Positions 1 through 9,472 of a DNA stretch of 64,000 nucleotides are shown here, piece after piece. This DNA comes from Helicobacter sp. 13S00401-1 (GTDB taxonomy: Bacteria; Campylobacterota; Campylobacteria; Campylobacterales; Helicobacteraceae), in the NCBI RefSeq assembly GCF_002272925.1, contig NZ_MLAR01000003.1, forward strand, positions 62,001-126,000, written 5' to 3'. The notes under the pieces are model-generated. The model saw only the letters and a program-made list of their open reading frames with translations, made no database searches and was not told the origin of the DNA. Position 1 is the stretch's first letter. Each line of letters begins with the position of its first letter. The position numbers and the translations under genes are program-made.

Positions 1-1196
1 CTTTTTGCTACAAAGAGGGCATTCATATGGCTTACTTTTTCTGAAAGACTAGGTTTTAAAGTGCCAACTGTTGCAAAAAGTAGTAAGTTTTCAACATAAG
101 GCTCTAAGTCAGCTCCACTTACTTCTAAGTTTATAGAGCTAAGTGCACCTTCAACTACTTGTGCTGCGAAGAATCCTAACTTTTGTGCTAACTCAAGATA
201 GGCTTTTATAAACACTGGAACATCTTCTGCTAGTGTAGGGAGATTTAGCGCATTTGGATAGCCCGCACCTCTTACTGCACTCATAGCCGCGCTTGCTGCT
301 TCTAGAGCTATCTTTTCTTGAGATTCTAAAGTATTAGCTCCGATGTGGGGAGTTACATAGACGTTAGGAAGGTCTAACAGCTTATTACTAGTTGCTGGCT
401 CCTTATCAAAAACATCTATGCCTGCAAAGGCTATCTTGCCTGACTTTAAGCCTTCATAAAGTGCATCTTCATTATAAAGCCCGCCACGTGCGCAGTTTAT
501 AAGTATGACACCATCTTTCATCTTAGCTATCTCTTCACTTGATATCATATTTTTAGTTTGGGCATTTTTAGGAGTGTGTATGGTTATGATGTCACACTTT
601 AATATATCTTCAAAGTTTTGAGTGTACTCTACACCCATATCTAATGCTTTACTAGCTTTAATGTAAGGGTCATAAGCAAGCACATCCATCTCAAAAGCCT
701 TAGCCCTCTTACCAACCCTTGAGCCTATGTTACCAAAGCCTATGATTCCGAGTTTTTTATCTTTTAGCTCTATACCATACCAATCTTCGCGCTTCCATAT
801 ACGATCATGCTTTAACTGGTGGTTTGCACTAGGAAGTCGTCTAACTGCACAAAGCATATGAGTTAAGGTTAGCTCTACTGCAGCTATAGTGTTAGCTGTA
901 GGAACATTCATAACTACGATTCCATAGTTTGAGCACTCATCTATATCTACGTTATCTACTCCAACACCTGCCCTTACTATAGCTTTAAGCTTAGTATTTT
1001 TAGCAGCATCTATAAACTTAGAATCTACATTAGTAGAGCTTCTAGTGATAACGCAGTTTGCATCACCTATGTGCTTTAAAAGCTCATCTTTAGGCATATC
1101 TGCTAGATAACTTACTTTAATATCTGGCTGAGACTTTAATAAATCTATACCTTTTTGATGTATGTGATCACAGACTATGATGTGGTACTCTTGCAT
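1..1196 (-). CDS. serA: D-3-phosphoglycerate dehydrogenase, C-terminus cut by window edge
   Basis: First enzyme of the phosphorylated serine pathway, oxidising 3-phosphoglycerate with NAD in the cytoplasm. About 398 residues are visible from the ATG at 1194-1196; the ACT-domain end lies beyond base 1. A Rossmann motif GFGNIGSR lies near residue 153. The 2-hydroxyacid dehydrogenase catalytic residues are visible as Arg in CARGG (about 237), Glu in DVFDKEP (about 266) and His in TPHIGAN (about 284). It is downstream of a small membrane protein and rpsA on the same strand, with a short 22-base gap, so co-transcription is likely. The family identification is firm from the ordered motifs. Confidence 0.95.
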   Translation of the reverse strand, partial: MQEYHIIVCDHIHQKGIDLLKSQPDIKVSYLADMPKDELLKHIGDANCVITRSSTNVDSKFIDAAKNTKLKAIVRAGVGVDNVDIDECSNYGIVVMNVPTANTIAAVELTLTHMLCAVRRLPSANHQLKHDRIWKREDWYGIELKDKKLGIIGFGNIGSRVGKRAKAFEMDVLAYDPYIKASKALDMGVEYTQNFEDILKCDIITIHTPKNAQTKNMISSEEIAKMKDGVILINCARGGLYNEDALYEGLKSGKIAFAGIDVFDKEPATSNKLLDLPNVYVTPHIGANTLESQEKIALEAASAAMSAVRGAGYPNALNLPTLAEDVPVFIKAYLELAQKLGFFAAQVVEGALSSINLEVSGADLEPYVENLLLFATVGTLKPSLSEKVSHMNALFVAK

Positions 1197-1218
1197 TGAC
1201 TATCCTTTACTTTATAGC

Positions 1219-1728
1219 TTATAGCTTTTGATTAATTTGATATTTAATGTTGTAATAGCGAAAATCTTTTAGCATGCTTTCTCTTAAAGCCGCATTTGGT
1301 ATAGATACCAACAAGGCAAGCTTATCGCCACTCTTATAATAGGAAAACTTTATGTGCTTAAGTCTTAAAATCTCATTTAAATAGAAAAATTTATACTCAT
1401 CTAAATTTTCTATCAAGATCTTAGTTGGGTCAACTTGCATCTCATCTGGTTTTTTAACACTTATGTTTATATTGATTACATTAATTGGAAATTGAAAATT
1501 AGAAGTTGATAAGTCAGATCTAGCTAACCACCCATGGGCATCACCTACATCTAACTTTGGTTCATTACTACTCTCTTGTACTTCTACACTAGCTTCTTGC
1601 TTACCTTGCAAGGCCAAAGTAGAATGTGTGGCTGTAGTAGTTGGGTTTAACTTTTCATAGAAGAGGTATAAAGTATACCCTCCTAGAAAAATGATGATTA
1701 CAAATAATCCTGTAACGATTTTATACAT
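1219..1728 (-). CDS. small single-pass membrane protein, unknown function
   Basis: A 169-residue protein with one hydrophobic segment at about residues 4-24, then a polar low-complexity stretch (to about 75) and a compact C-terminal part. The topology suggests an inner-membrane anchor with the rest in the periplasm. It lies between rpsA (4-base gap) and serA, the place where H. pylori also carries a short uncharacterised gene, so the order seems conserved. I recognise no domain. The ATG at 1728 is the only start that keeps the membrane segment. Confidence 0.75.
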   Translation of the reverse strand: MYKIVTGLFVIIIFLGGYTLYLFYEKLNPTTTATHSTLALQGKQEASVEVQESSNEPKLDVGDAHGWLARSDLSTSNFQFPINVININISVKKPDEMQVDPTKILIENLDEYKFFYLNEILRLKHIKFSYYKSGDKLALLVSIPNAALRESMLKDFRYYNIKYQINQKL

Positions 1729-1732
1729 ATCA

Positions 1733-3415
1733 CTACTGTAGTTTACCTTTTAACAAGTCACCTAGTGAGTTCATCCTCTCGTTACCTGAACTGTACTCGC
1801 TTAACTCTTGTCTTTCTTTTTGTTTTTGAAGGCGTCTTACTGAAACTCTGATTCTATTAGCTTCTGTGTCAACGTGGGCTAAAACACCAGTTATCTCATC
1901 ACCAACTTTTATCTCTTCTTTTTTAAGAGGTGCTAAATCATCATTTCTTATAAGAGCATCTACATTTTCGTCTTTAATCTTTATGAATACACCAAAATCT
2001 TGTATATTTATAACAGTACCTGTTATAGGATCATCGACGTTATACTTTTTGCTAAACTTTTCAACCGGAGACTCATCAAGAGCTTTTAGACTTAAGCTTA
2101 CTTTTTCGTTAGTCTTATCTATCTTTATAAGCTTAACTTCTAGTTCATCACCTATCTTATATATCTCTTGAGCTTTCTTGCTTTTATCCCAAAATGCATC
2201 TTCATTATGTAAAAGACCATCTATACCACCTAGGTTTAAAAAGATCCCAAAAGGAGTAAAGGTTGCAATCTTGCCTTTGATGATATCGCCAACTTTGTGA
2301 TTTTCAACAAACTTAGTAAAAGGCTTATCTTGTTGCTTTTTAAGAGAAACTCTTAACCTTCTGTTTGCAGAATCTATCTCTATAACTTCTACATCTATCT
2401 CTTCACCAACTTTTAGATAGTCTCCTGGATACTTTATACTCTTATCCCAAGATATCTCAGAAATATGTAAGAAACCTTCTAAGTCATTACCTAAGTCTAC
2501 AAAAGCACCATAAGTTTCTATGTTACTAACTACAACTTTTATAACATAGCCAACTTTAATCTCATTTTGTATCTCTTGCCATGGATCTTCAAAAAGCGCT
2601 TTTATAGAAAGCGAAAGTCTCTTTTTCTCTTCATCATACTTTATAGGCTTAACTTTTATCTTATCACCCTCTTTATAAAGTTTAGAAGGATTAACTGGGC
2701 CTTTATGGCTTATCTCAGTATAGTGCACTAGTCCTTCTATACCATCTATATCTACAAACATACCAAAGTTAGTGATGTTTTTAACTACACCTTCATAAGC
2801 CTCACCACTTTGCACTAAAGAGATAGAGCCATCATGTTGTCTTTTACTGCTAACTTCAAAGTAACGCTTTCTTGAAACTATTATAGAATCATCTCTAATC
2901 TCTATGATGCAAACTTTAAAAGACTTGCCTATATGTGCATCTTTTTTGGTTCCATCATCTTTTAAAGCTGAAGCAAACTTTGGCATAAAGTACTCAACAC
3001 CATCTTTTTCAAGTATGTAGCCACCTTTGTTTTTACCTATAACTGTAGCTTCTATAATCTTATCTTTATAATTATCAGATTCTTTTAGCTTGTTAATCTC
3101 ATCTTGGGTGATCTTATGTTTTAACATCTTTTTATAAGAAACTACACCACGATTGTTAGTATAAACTTGTATGCTATCGCCCTTTTTAAATAAAAGCTCG
3201 CCATTTTCATCTTTTATCTCGTCTACTGGCAGCTTACCTTCTGACTTACTACCTATATCAACCATTGCATATTCATCGTTTATAGCGACAATGACCCCAT
3301 CTTTGATGGAACCACTGTTATTTTTTTTCTCGCTTTGCTCAAACATGAGTGCAAAGTTGTCCTCCCCTTCGCTGTTTACTAAATCTCTTAGCTCATCTTT
3401 CTTCAGATCTTGCAT
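1733..3415 (-). CDS. rpsA: 30S ribosomal protein S1
   Basis: Binds mRNA and helps it dock on the 30S subunit. The 560 residues are close to the usual size of S1. Repeated S1/OB-fold units are visible through the recurring pattern of 'G.(V/I)..(I/T).FG.F(V/I)..' followed by 'G.(L/V)H..E', for example NITNFGMFVDIDGIEGLVH near residue 214, ETYGAFVDLGNDLEGFLH near 300 and TFTPFGIFLNLGGIDGLLH near 385. Six repeats are likely. An acidic leader precedes the first. It heads the rpsA / small membrane protein / serA group; a TAGAAT hexamer at 3445-3450 could be its minus-10 element. Confidence 0.97.
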   Translation of the reverse strand: MQDLKKDELRDLVNSEGEDNFALMFEQSEKKNNSGSIKDGVIVAINDEYAMVDIGSKSEGKLPVDEIKDENGELLFKKGDSIQVYTNNRGVVSYKKMLKHKITQDEINKLKESDNYKDKIIEATVIGKNKGGYILEKDGVEYFMPKFASALKDDGTKKDAHIGKSFKVCIIEIRDDSIIVSRKRYFEVSSKRQHDGSISLVQSGEAYEGVVKNITNFGMFVDIDGIEGLVHYTEISHKGPVNPSKLYKEGDKIKVKPIKYDEEKKRLSLSIKALFEDPWQEIQNEIKVGYVIKVVVSNIETYGAFVDLGNDLEGFLHISEISWDKSIKYPGDYLKVGEEIDVEVIEIDSANRRLRVSLKKQQDKPFTKFVENHKVGDIIKGKIATFTPFGIFLNLGGIDGLLHNEDAFWDKSKKAQEIYKIGDELEVKLIKIDKTNEKVSLSLKALDESPVEKFSKKYNVDDPITGTVINIQDFGVFIKIKDENVDALIRNDDLAPLKKEEIKVGDEITGVLAHVDTEANRIRVSVRRLQKQKERQELSEYSSGNERMNSLGDLLKGKLQ

Positions 3416-3581
3416 TCACTACCTTTTCTCAAAACTTTTCAATTATTCTAATATAAATTTCATACAAAACACACACTTTTTTTATAAAATGAACATTTTC
3501 GTTTATGCAATTTGTAAACATGTAAAGGGTACAATCAGTAATTAAAAATTCCCAATACCAAAGTTTTAAGGCCTATCACTA

Positions 3582-4313
3582 ATGCACACAGCACAAATCA
3601 TATTAGACACCATAAGTAATATAAACATACTTTTTTACATAATAGCCTATTTAGTGGGTGGAATCCCCTTTGGCATGATGATAGTAAAAATCAAAACTGG
3701 AAAAAACATCCTCACAACTGGCAGTAAAAGCATAGGAGCAACAAACGTTTATAGAACGCTAAATGAAGCAAACGTTTCTCATGCTAAGTTTTGGTCACTA
3801 GGCACCTTAATACTAGATGCTATAAAGGGCTTAATCGTTGTCTTAATAGCTAAGTTAATGGGCTTAAGTTATGAAACACAGTGGGCTATAGCCATCCTAG
3901 CAGTGATTGGCCACTGCTATAGTCCTTGGATAGGTTTTAATGGAGGTAAGGGAGTATCAACTGCCATAGGTAGTGTTATCTTGCTTATACCTATTGAAGG
4001 CATCATAGGTCTTATCATATGGGGAGTGGTAGGTAAGGTCTTTAAGATCTCTTCTCTTTCTTCACTACTAGGAGTGCTTTGTGGTGTGATATTAACCTTC
4101 ATAATCCCTAACATCATCCCCCTTCCTAACGCTATAAATATAAACGCACAAATCCACTCTCACGTCCCAGCAGTGATAATTGCTCTTATAGTTATTTATA
4201 CTCACTGGAAAAACATAATAAGACTTTTTACATTTAAAGAAAAAAAGTTTACCACTAAGTCTGAAAACACCTCTAGTGCCCATCAAGCACCTGCTAACCC
4301 TTCTGATCACTAA
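3582..4313 (+). CDS. plsY: glycerol-3-phosphate acyltransferase PlsY
   Basis: Inner-membrane enzyme that moves the acyl group of acyl phosphate to glycerol-3-phosphate, the first committed step of phospholipid synthesis. The three PlsY signatures are present: IPFGMM...SKSIGATNVYR near residues 28-58, GHCYSPWIGFNGGKGVSTA near 110-130, and THWKNIIRLF near the C-terminal end. Five hydrophobic segments fit the family. At 243 residues it is longer than most because of a polar, Ser/Pro-rich tail of about 25 residues. It stands alone, divergent from rpsA, and ends just before a strong hairpin at 4322-4339. Confidence 0.95.
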   Translation: MHTAQIILDTISNINILFYIIAYLVGGIPFGMMIVKIKTGKNILTTGSKSIGATNVYRTLNEANVSHAKFWSLGTLILDAIKGLIVVLIAKLMGLSYETQWAIAILAVIGHCYSPWIGFNGGKGVSTAIGSVILLIPIEGIIGLIIWGVVGKVFKISSLSSLLGVLCGVILTFIIPNIIPLPNAININAQIHSHVPAVIIALIVIYTHWKNIIRLFTFKEKKFTTKSENTSSAHQAPANPSDH

Positions 4314-4321
4314 GCAAAAAG

Positions 4322-4339
4322 CAGCGTTTATAAACGCTG
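4322..4339. terminator. bidirectional hairpin after plsY
   Basis: A perfect 18-base inverted repeat, CAGCGTTTATAAACGCTG, begins 9 bases after the plsY stop. An A/T run (TAAAAAATTTTT) follows on the plus side and AAAAAG precedes, giving U-tracts on both strands. It can end plsY and also block read-through from the minus-strand Mla operon, whose last gene stops at 4458. Confidence 0.75.
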
Positions 4340-4457
4340 TAAAAAATTTTTAACCAAACCTTTAAAAATACATTTTCTAGCATAAAACTAGCGTTACTTA
4401 ACTACACACCTACTTTAAGTAAAACTTAAAGATCTAATAAAAGTTCTAAATCTAGCT

Positions 4458-4895
4458 CTAATCACTTAAGTCATAAACTCCACTAGCATTTGCATGTATA
4501 TCACCACAGATATCTATAAACTTAGGCATGTTAGATATCTTTACATCTATACCTTTTTTTAACTGCTTGATAACTATGGTCATATCTTTGGCTTTATTAG
4601 GTCTTAAAAGAAGGCCACTAGAGCCTTTAGCTGTGCTTTCATTTAGCAGTATACCCTGAGAATAAAGAGTGCAGTTTTGAGTTTTAATAGTATTAATATT
4701 ACTAAACTGAATCTTATAACTATTATTAAGTGGTGTTACTTGCATCCTCTCCCACTCAGTAATAGAGATAGTCTTTGTATATTTTTGAAAGTATTTATCA
4801 TAGTCATCATTACCAACTTTAGCTTTACTACAAGCTATAAGTATAAGGGCACTTGCACAAAGCCCAAAGGTGTTTATATAACTTAGTGTTTTCAT
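4458..4895 (-). CDS. putative lipoprotein at the end of the Mla operon
   Basis: A 145-residue protein of unknown function. Its N-terminus has a hydrophobic signal ending in LILIACSK, a lipoprotein signal peptidase box with the acceptor Cys near residue 22, so it is probably anchored in the outer or inner membrane facing the periplasm. It starts directly after the stop of the preceding lipoprotein gene (no gap). The position suggests an accessory part of the lipid transport system. I see no known domain. Confidence 0.7.
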   Translation of the reverse strand: MKTLSYINTFGLCASALILIACSKAKVGNDDYDKYFQKYTKTISITEWERMQVTPLNNSYKIQFSNINTIKTQNCTLYSQGILLNESTAKGSSGLLLRPNKAKDMTIVIKQLKKGIDVKISNMPKFIDICGDIHANASGVYDLSD

Positions 4896-5570
4896 CTAGA
4901 CACCTTTTCTTTGAGAAGGCTTAGTGTTATCATCACTAGGATTTTTTATCTCTTTTAAGCCATCATTATAGGCCTTAACCTGCCCTATCACCTTTGAAGC
5001 AGCACTTTTTATAGCATCCTGCAGGGCATAGACTGGATTTTTATCTTTACTTGTAGTTAGCACTACTCCACTTTTAAGTCTTACACCATTTGGTGAAAGT
5101 AAGTCATAGGATAAAAAGATTCTAGAGCTATACTCTTTTTCCAAACTTGGATTAGTGCTTAGCTCATCTGCGTTAGCAACAACTAAATGCATGTCATTAA
5201 CATAAAGCCTTAAAGTATCAAGCTTTTCTGAGTAAGAAGCTTGAGTGCTTACGTGTATGCAGTTATTTAAAGCTAGTTTTACTACTAAGTTTCTAACCAT
5301 ATTTTGTGGTAAGTCAACCCACTTTATAGAATCTATACTAGTAACTTCGCCTTCACTATTTACAACTAGTAAATCTTTTGTATCATAAGGGCTTAAGACT
5401 GTAGTTTCAAGCTTGATGTTATCAAGCACACCAGTACAACTTGGCGTTATGATCTCTTTATCTAAACTGTAGTAAGTTTGTGGTGGAAGAGTAGTTTTTA
5501 GATTTAAATTCACACAAGCCTGCAAGCCAAAGGCCACTACTGGTAATAATAAAAGATGTTTTAGTTTCAA
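4896..5570 (-). CDS. ABC-type transport auxiliary lipoprotein (MlaD/MCE partner)
   Basis: A 224-residue lipoprotein with signal and lipobox GLQAC at about residue 19. The region after the box (TLPPQTYYSLD) and the length resemble the ABC_trans_aux / PqiC-like lipoproteins, which accompany MCE proteins and are thought to contact the outer membrane. The tail is polar and probably disordered. It follows mlaD with a 36-base gap and is followed at once by a second lipoprotein. The family call comes from context and N-terminal pattern. Confidence 0.7.
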   Translation of the reverse strand: MKLKHLLLLPVVAFGLQACVNLNLKTTLPPQTYYSLDKEIITPSCTGVLDNIKLETTVLSPYDTKDLLVVNSEGEVTSIDSIKWVDLPQNMVRNLVVKLALNNCIHVSTQASYSEKLDTLRLYVNDMHLVVANADELSTNPSLEKEYSSRIFLSYDLLSPNGVRLKSGVVLTTSKDKNPVYALQDAIKSAASKVIGQVKAYNDGLKEIKNPSDDNTKPSQRKGV

Positions 5571-5606
5571 GCTACTACCTCATTTAATATGATTTTTCTT
5601 AATATC

Positions 5607-6383
5607 TTACTTACCAAGCTCACGTTTCCCTAGCAAAGTATCATAAGGGTCTCTTTCTACCCTATCTAAAAAGCCATTAGCCCTTTGGAAAAAAGACTGT
5701 ATCTGAGAGATGGAATCTTGCATTCTATTAGCAAGTGGAGCTACTATATCTTTATATCTAAAGTCTCCTCTTGTAACTGAAGTGTTTAGGTTTACTACAA
5801 GCTTGTTTGTATTAGTTAAGAGTGTATCAAGCTTTTGCTTTGTGTCTTTAAAAGAATCAAGTGTGTCTACTATCTCATCTGTATATTTTGGAGATGTTAG
5901 AGTTTTAACATTAGTTACTATATCTTGCATATCTTTTGATATACCTTGAGCGTTATCAAGCAGCTTGCCTAGTGCGTTTTTACTAAGGCTTAAAGTAGCA
6001 TCTTTAGAGCTAGTGATGATTTCTTTATTTTTGCTTTGGACTAGATTTAAATAGTTAAGCCCTGCTAGTCCTTGAGAATCTATCATAAGCTCTGAGCCCT
6101 TATGCACTGGTATATCTTTGTTTATGTCTACATTTATCTCAACTACACCATCTTTTTTATCAGAAAAAGCCATCTTAGTGATATTACCTACTGATATCCC
6201 TTTATATCTAACAGGAGTATTAACACCTATACCAGTTACATCACTAGTTGTATAAACCTTATAGCTCTTGTAACCAGAATCTCCTATATCTATGCGCCCT
6301 ATCCAGATGACAAACACTACCATCAAGATACATAACACACAAAAGATCACCCCTATAGCTACATAATTTACATTTCTTTCCAT
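5607..6383 (-). CDS. mlaD: MCE-domain lipid transport protein MlaD
   Basis: Periplasmic substrate-binding subunit of an Mla-type phospholipid transporter. One membrane anchor lies at about residues 7-28. The MCE domain follows, with GIGVNTPVRYKGISVGNI near residues 50-68 and SQGLAGLNYLNL near 103-114. The C-terminal half is helical and coiled-coil-like, ending with RANGFLDRVERDPYDTLLG. Its neighbours are MlaF-type ATPase and MlaE-type permease genes upstream, and lipoprotein genes downstream, on one transcript. Confidence 0.9.
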   Translation of the reverse strand: MERNVNYVAIGVIFCVLCILMVVFVIWIGRIDIGDSGYKSYKVYTTSDVTGIGVNTPVRYKGISVGNITKMAFSDKKDGVVEINVDINKDIPVHKGSELMIDSQGLAGLNYLNLVQSKNKEIITSSKDATLSLSKNALGKLLDNAQGISKDMQDIVTNVKTLTSPKYTDEIVDTLDSFKDTKQKLDTLLTNTNKLVVNLNTSVTRGDFRYKDIVAPLANRMQDSISQIQSFFQRANGFLDRVERDPYDTLLGKRELGK

Positions 6384-6408
6384 TAACTTCTCACCCTATA
6401 AGCTTTTT

Positions 6409-7200
6409 TTAATGCTTCCAAAATCGTTCTCCCCTATAGGAATTAAATATGGAATCTTTTATCTTCCCACTATTAGCCAAAACTGCAAACTCTTTCCAAG
6501 TACCTTCAAAGATAATCTTTTTCTTTTCTAGTAGTATAAATCTATCTGTGACATCTATAACAGAATCTAAATCATGGGTTACCATAACTATAGTAACTCC
6601 AAATCTATCTCTTAAGTCTCTTATAAGCATATCAAACTTGCCTGCACTTGCTGGATCTAGTCCAGAAGTTGGTTCATCTAAAAACAAAACCGTTGGCTCT
6701 ACACATAAAGCCCTAGCTAAAGCTACTCTTTTTTTCATACCTCCACTTAACTCATCTGGCATCTTTTCACATACATCCATACTAAGACCTACGTTTTCTA
6801 ACCAAAATACAGCTATATCATGATAAAGATGCTTGGGGTATTTAGAGTACTCATCTAGCATTATAGTTATGTTTTGTAAAACATTTAAAGAGCTAAAAAG
6901 CGCACCAAACTGAAACACAACTCCAAACTTTTGTATAACTTCATAACGCCTACTAGGTCTTATCTTCCATATATCTATACCCTCTAACTTTATAGTCCCA
7001 CTTTTTGGTTTATTAATAAATATCATACTTTGAAGCAAGGTAGTCTTTCCACTTCCACTTCCTCCAAGTATGGCAAAGATCTCTCCTCTTTTAACCTTAA
7101 AGCTTATATTATCATGGACTTTAAAGTCTCCATAAGCCGTGCTTAGATTGCTAACTTCTATGATATTTTCCATATGGTTAAAGTCTTCTACCTTGAGCAT
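6409..7200 (-). CDS. mlaF: MlaF-type lipid ABC transporter ATP-binding protein
   Basis: Cytoplasmic ATPase that drives the MlaE permease. Walker A is LGGSGSGKTT near residue 46, the signature is LSGGMKKRVALARA near 151, and Walker B is VLFLDEPTSGLDP near 171, with the H-loop in MVTHD. The variant signature GGMKKRV is typical of the MlaF/Ttg2A group. The first nine residues precede a second Met (MENIIEVSNL) that may be the real start. The gene starts 2 bases after mlaE ends, so translation is probably coupled. Confidence 0.93.
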   Translation of the reverse strand: MLKVEDFNHMENIIEVSNLSTAYGDFKVHDNISFKVKRGEIFAILGGSGSGKTTLLQSMIFINKPKSGTIKLEGIDIWKIRPSRRYEVIQKFGVVFQFGALFSSLNVLQNITIMLDEYSKYPKHLYHDIAVFWLENVGLSMDVCEKMPDELSGGMKKRVALARALCVEPTVLFLDEPTSGLDPASAGKFDMLIRDLRDRFGVTIVMVTHDLDSVIDVTDRFILLEKKKIIFEGTWKEFAVLANSGKIKDSIFNSYRGERFWKH

Positions 7201-7202
7201 TA

Positions 7203-8342
7203 TTATAAATCTAGTCTTGAGAATATTAAAGAAAAAATCGCATTAACAACTATGATCCAAAAAAGCGCACTTACTACACTTCTTGTAGTGTACTTGCCAA
7301 TTGATTGTGTATTACCACTGCATAAAAAGCCATAAAAGCAGCCAACTATAGCTACTACAAAGCCAAAAAATGGTGCTTTTATTATCCCTATCCAAAAGTG
7401 ATAGAGTGCTACAGATTCATAGAATCTATCAATGTATTGCTCAAAGCCTATATTTAAAGAAGCTTTAATAGCTAGCATGCCACCAAAAAGTGCAAAAGCA
7501 TCAGCCACAAAAGTCATTAAAGGCATGACTATGATAAGGGCTATAACGCGTGGTAAAACTAAAAAGTGCATCACATTTAAATTCATAGTATTCATAGCTT
7601 GCATCTCTTCAGTTAGCTTCATAGAGCCAATCTCTGCCGTATAAGAAGAAGCACTCCTACCAGCTATGACAAGGGCTAGTATAAAAGGCCCCATCTCTCT
7701 TAAAGAAAGCTTTGCTGTTGTGTCTATACTCATTAAAGGAACACCTAGTGAGTTAAGCTGTAAAGCCCCTTGCAAACTAATAGCAAAGCCTACTATAAAA
7801 GCAGTCACCACTCCTATAAATAAAGCCTTAAACCCGGAGTTAGACATGTTGTAAAAAACTGATCCTATGCGAAAACGCTGAGGTCTTACAAAGTAACTAA
7901 GAAAAGAGTAGATAACTAGGCCTAAAAAATTTAAAAAAAGTACTGTGTGATTTAAAGCCTTAACCACCTTTCTACCTATAAAGTCCATTAAGTAAACTAT
8001 ATAGCTTCTTTTTTTAACTATGCATTCAGTTCGCTCATCTAAACAAAAAGGTAAAAATACGCCATTTATGAAAAGATTAAACTTATCTGAGTTTAGTTGA
8101 TGAAGCATGCTTAGCATTAACTTATCATCAGAGTACACATAGACGTTTTTGATGCGATTACGCACTAAAAGCTCTTTTAAAAAAGAGATAAAAAGCATGC
8201 TAATCCTCGCATCTTCAAAATAGATTAAGACATCAGATTCTGCATAGCTTTTTAGCTCTCTTGCCAGGCTTTTTAGATTCTTTCTTGGGACAAAACTTCC
8301 CCACTGACCTTCTATATGTAAGGCCTTGCTTACTTGTGACAT
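7203..8342 (-). CDS. mlaE: MlaE-type permease with N-terminal cytoplasmic domain
   Basis: Membrane subunit of the Mla transporter. The MlaE domain (about residues 150-379) carries QLNSLGVPLM, VIAGRSASSYTAEIGSMKLTEEMQ-like motifs and five hydrophobic segments. The first ~115 residues are a soluble alpha/beta region that resembles the STAS-like extensions seen on some MlaE proteins; plain MlaE is about 260 residues. It is the first gene of the operon, divergent from yejB. Confidence 0.9.
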   Translation of the reverse strand: MSQVSKALHIEGQWGSFVPRKNLKSLARELKSYAESDVLIYFEDARISMLFISFLKELLVRNRIKNVYVYSDDKLMLSMLHQLNSDKFNLFINGVFLPFCLDERTECIVKKRSYIVYLMDFIGRKVVKALNHTVLFLNFLGLVIYSFLSYFVRPQRFRIGSVFYNMSNSGFKALFIGVVTAFIVGFAISLQGALQLNSLGVPLMSIDTTAKLSLREMGPFILALVIAGRSASSYTAEIGSMKLTEEMQAMNTMNLNVMHFLVLPRVIALIIVMPLMTFVADAFALFGGMLAIKASLNIGFEQYIDRFYESVALYHFWIGIIKAPFFGFVVAIVGCFYGFLCSGNTQSIGKYTTRSVVSALFWIIVVNAIFSLIFSRLDL

Positions 8343-8388
8343 TATGCAACCCTACTAATACGTTTTAATAACTTAAATTATACATTGC

Positions 8389-8394
8389 TATAAT
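8389..8394 (+). promoter_or_regulatory. extended minus-10 element for yejBE
   Basis: TGCTATAAT, an extended minus-10, ends 26 bases before the yejB start in the gap between the divergent mlaE and yejB genes. No clear minus-35 is seen, as is usual in Helicobacter. Confidence 0.55.
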
Positions 8395-8420
8395 CATGCT
8401 TTGTATGCATGGAGTAAATA

Positions 8421-9470
8421 ATGTTTATATACATCCTAAAGCGTCTAGGACTAGTTATACCTACACTAGTTGGGATAATCGCTATTAACTTTTTTATCAT
8501 CCAAGTGGCTCCAGGTGGACCCATAGAGCAGATGACTGCTAAGCTAAGCGCTGGTGCTAAGACTGAAAGCACGCTTAATACCAAAGAACACTACAAGGGC
8601 GCTGAAGGCGTGCCACCTGAGTTAATAGCAAAACTTAAAAAGATGTATGGCTTTGATAAACCCTTAGACGAGCGCTTTTGGATCATGCTTAAAAACTATG
8701 CCACACTTAATTTTGGCAATAGCTTTTATAGTGATCAAAGTGTTATAAGCATCATTAAAGAAAAACTCCCAGTTTCTATAACGCTAGGTGTTTTTAGCAC
8801 ACTTATAATCTATATAATCTCCATCCCTCTTGGAATCTTAAAGTCAGTTAGAAACGGAACTAACTTTGATGGCATCTCTAGTTTTATAGTTATCGTCCTT
8901 AACTCTATACCTGCATTTTTATTTGCCGTGCTTTTAATAGTAGTCTTTGCAGGAGGTAGCTACCTTGATATCTTCCCGCTAAAGGGCCTAACTAGTGATA
9001 ACTTTGAAAGCCTAAGTTTTTTTGGCAAGATAGTAGACTACCTATGGCATATAGCCTTACCTATAATTTGCATCTGCATAGGTGGGTTTGCAACCCTAAC
9101 CTTGCTAGTTAAAAACTCATTTTTAGATGAACTAGGCAAGCAGTATGTAGTCCTTGCTAAAAGCAAAGGGGCTAGTCAAAAACGCATACTTTACTTTCAT
9201 GTTTTTAGAAATGCCATGCTTTTAGTAGTCTCGTTATTCCCAACTACTTTAGTTGGTATGTTTTTTAGTTCTAACTTGATGATAGAGATTATTTTCAGCC
9301 TTGATGGACTTGGTCTTTTGGGATTTGATTCCATAGTTAAAAGGGACTATCCAGTAGTCTTTGGTACACTTTTTATCTTTACCTTAGTAGGCCTTATAAT
9401 GGGGATAATAAGCGACATACTTTATACCTTCATAGACCCACGCATAAACTTTGACAAGGCAAAAGGATAG
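8421..9470 (+). CDS. yejB: peptide ABC transporter permease, YejB type
   Basis: Inner-membrane permease of a YejABEF-like oligopeptide importer. The 349 residues begin with the YejB-style FIYILKRLGLVIPTLVGI segment. A long periplasmic loop (residues 35-90) precedes the binding-protein-dependent permease core. The cytoplasmic EAA loop is visible as AKSKGASQKRILYFHVFRNA near residues 250-272. The start has GGAG 8 bases upstream. yejE follows 2 bases after its stop. Neither a periplasmic binding protein (yejA) nor an ATPase (yejF) is adjacent. Confidence 0.9.
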   Translation: MFIYILKRLGLVIPTLVGIIAINFFIIQVAPGGPIEQMTAKLSAGAKTESTLNTKEHYKGAEGVPPELIAKLKKMYGFDKPLDERFWIMLKNYATLNFGNSFYSDQSVISIIKEKLPVSITLGVFSTLIIYIISIPLGILKSVRNGTNFDGISSFIVIVLNSIPAFLFAVLLIVVFAGGSYLDIFPLKGLTSDNFESLSFFGKIVDYLWHIALPIICICIGGFATLTLLVKNSFLDELGKQYVVLAKSKGASQKRILYFHVFRNAMLLVVSLFPTTLVGMFFSSNLMIEIIFSLDGLGLLGFDSIVKRDYPVVFGTLFIFTLVGLIMGIISDILYTFIDPRINFDKAKG

Positions 9471-9472
9471 TT

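Noticed and set aside
8378-8584. 68-residue reading frame on the minus strand over the yejB start
   Set aside because: It lies antisense to the clear N-terminus of YejB, has no ribosome site and no recognisable protein pattern.
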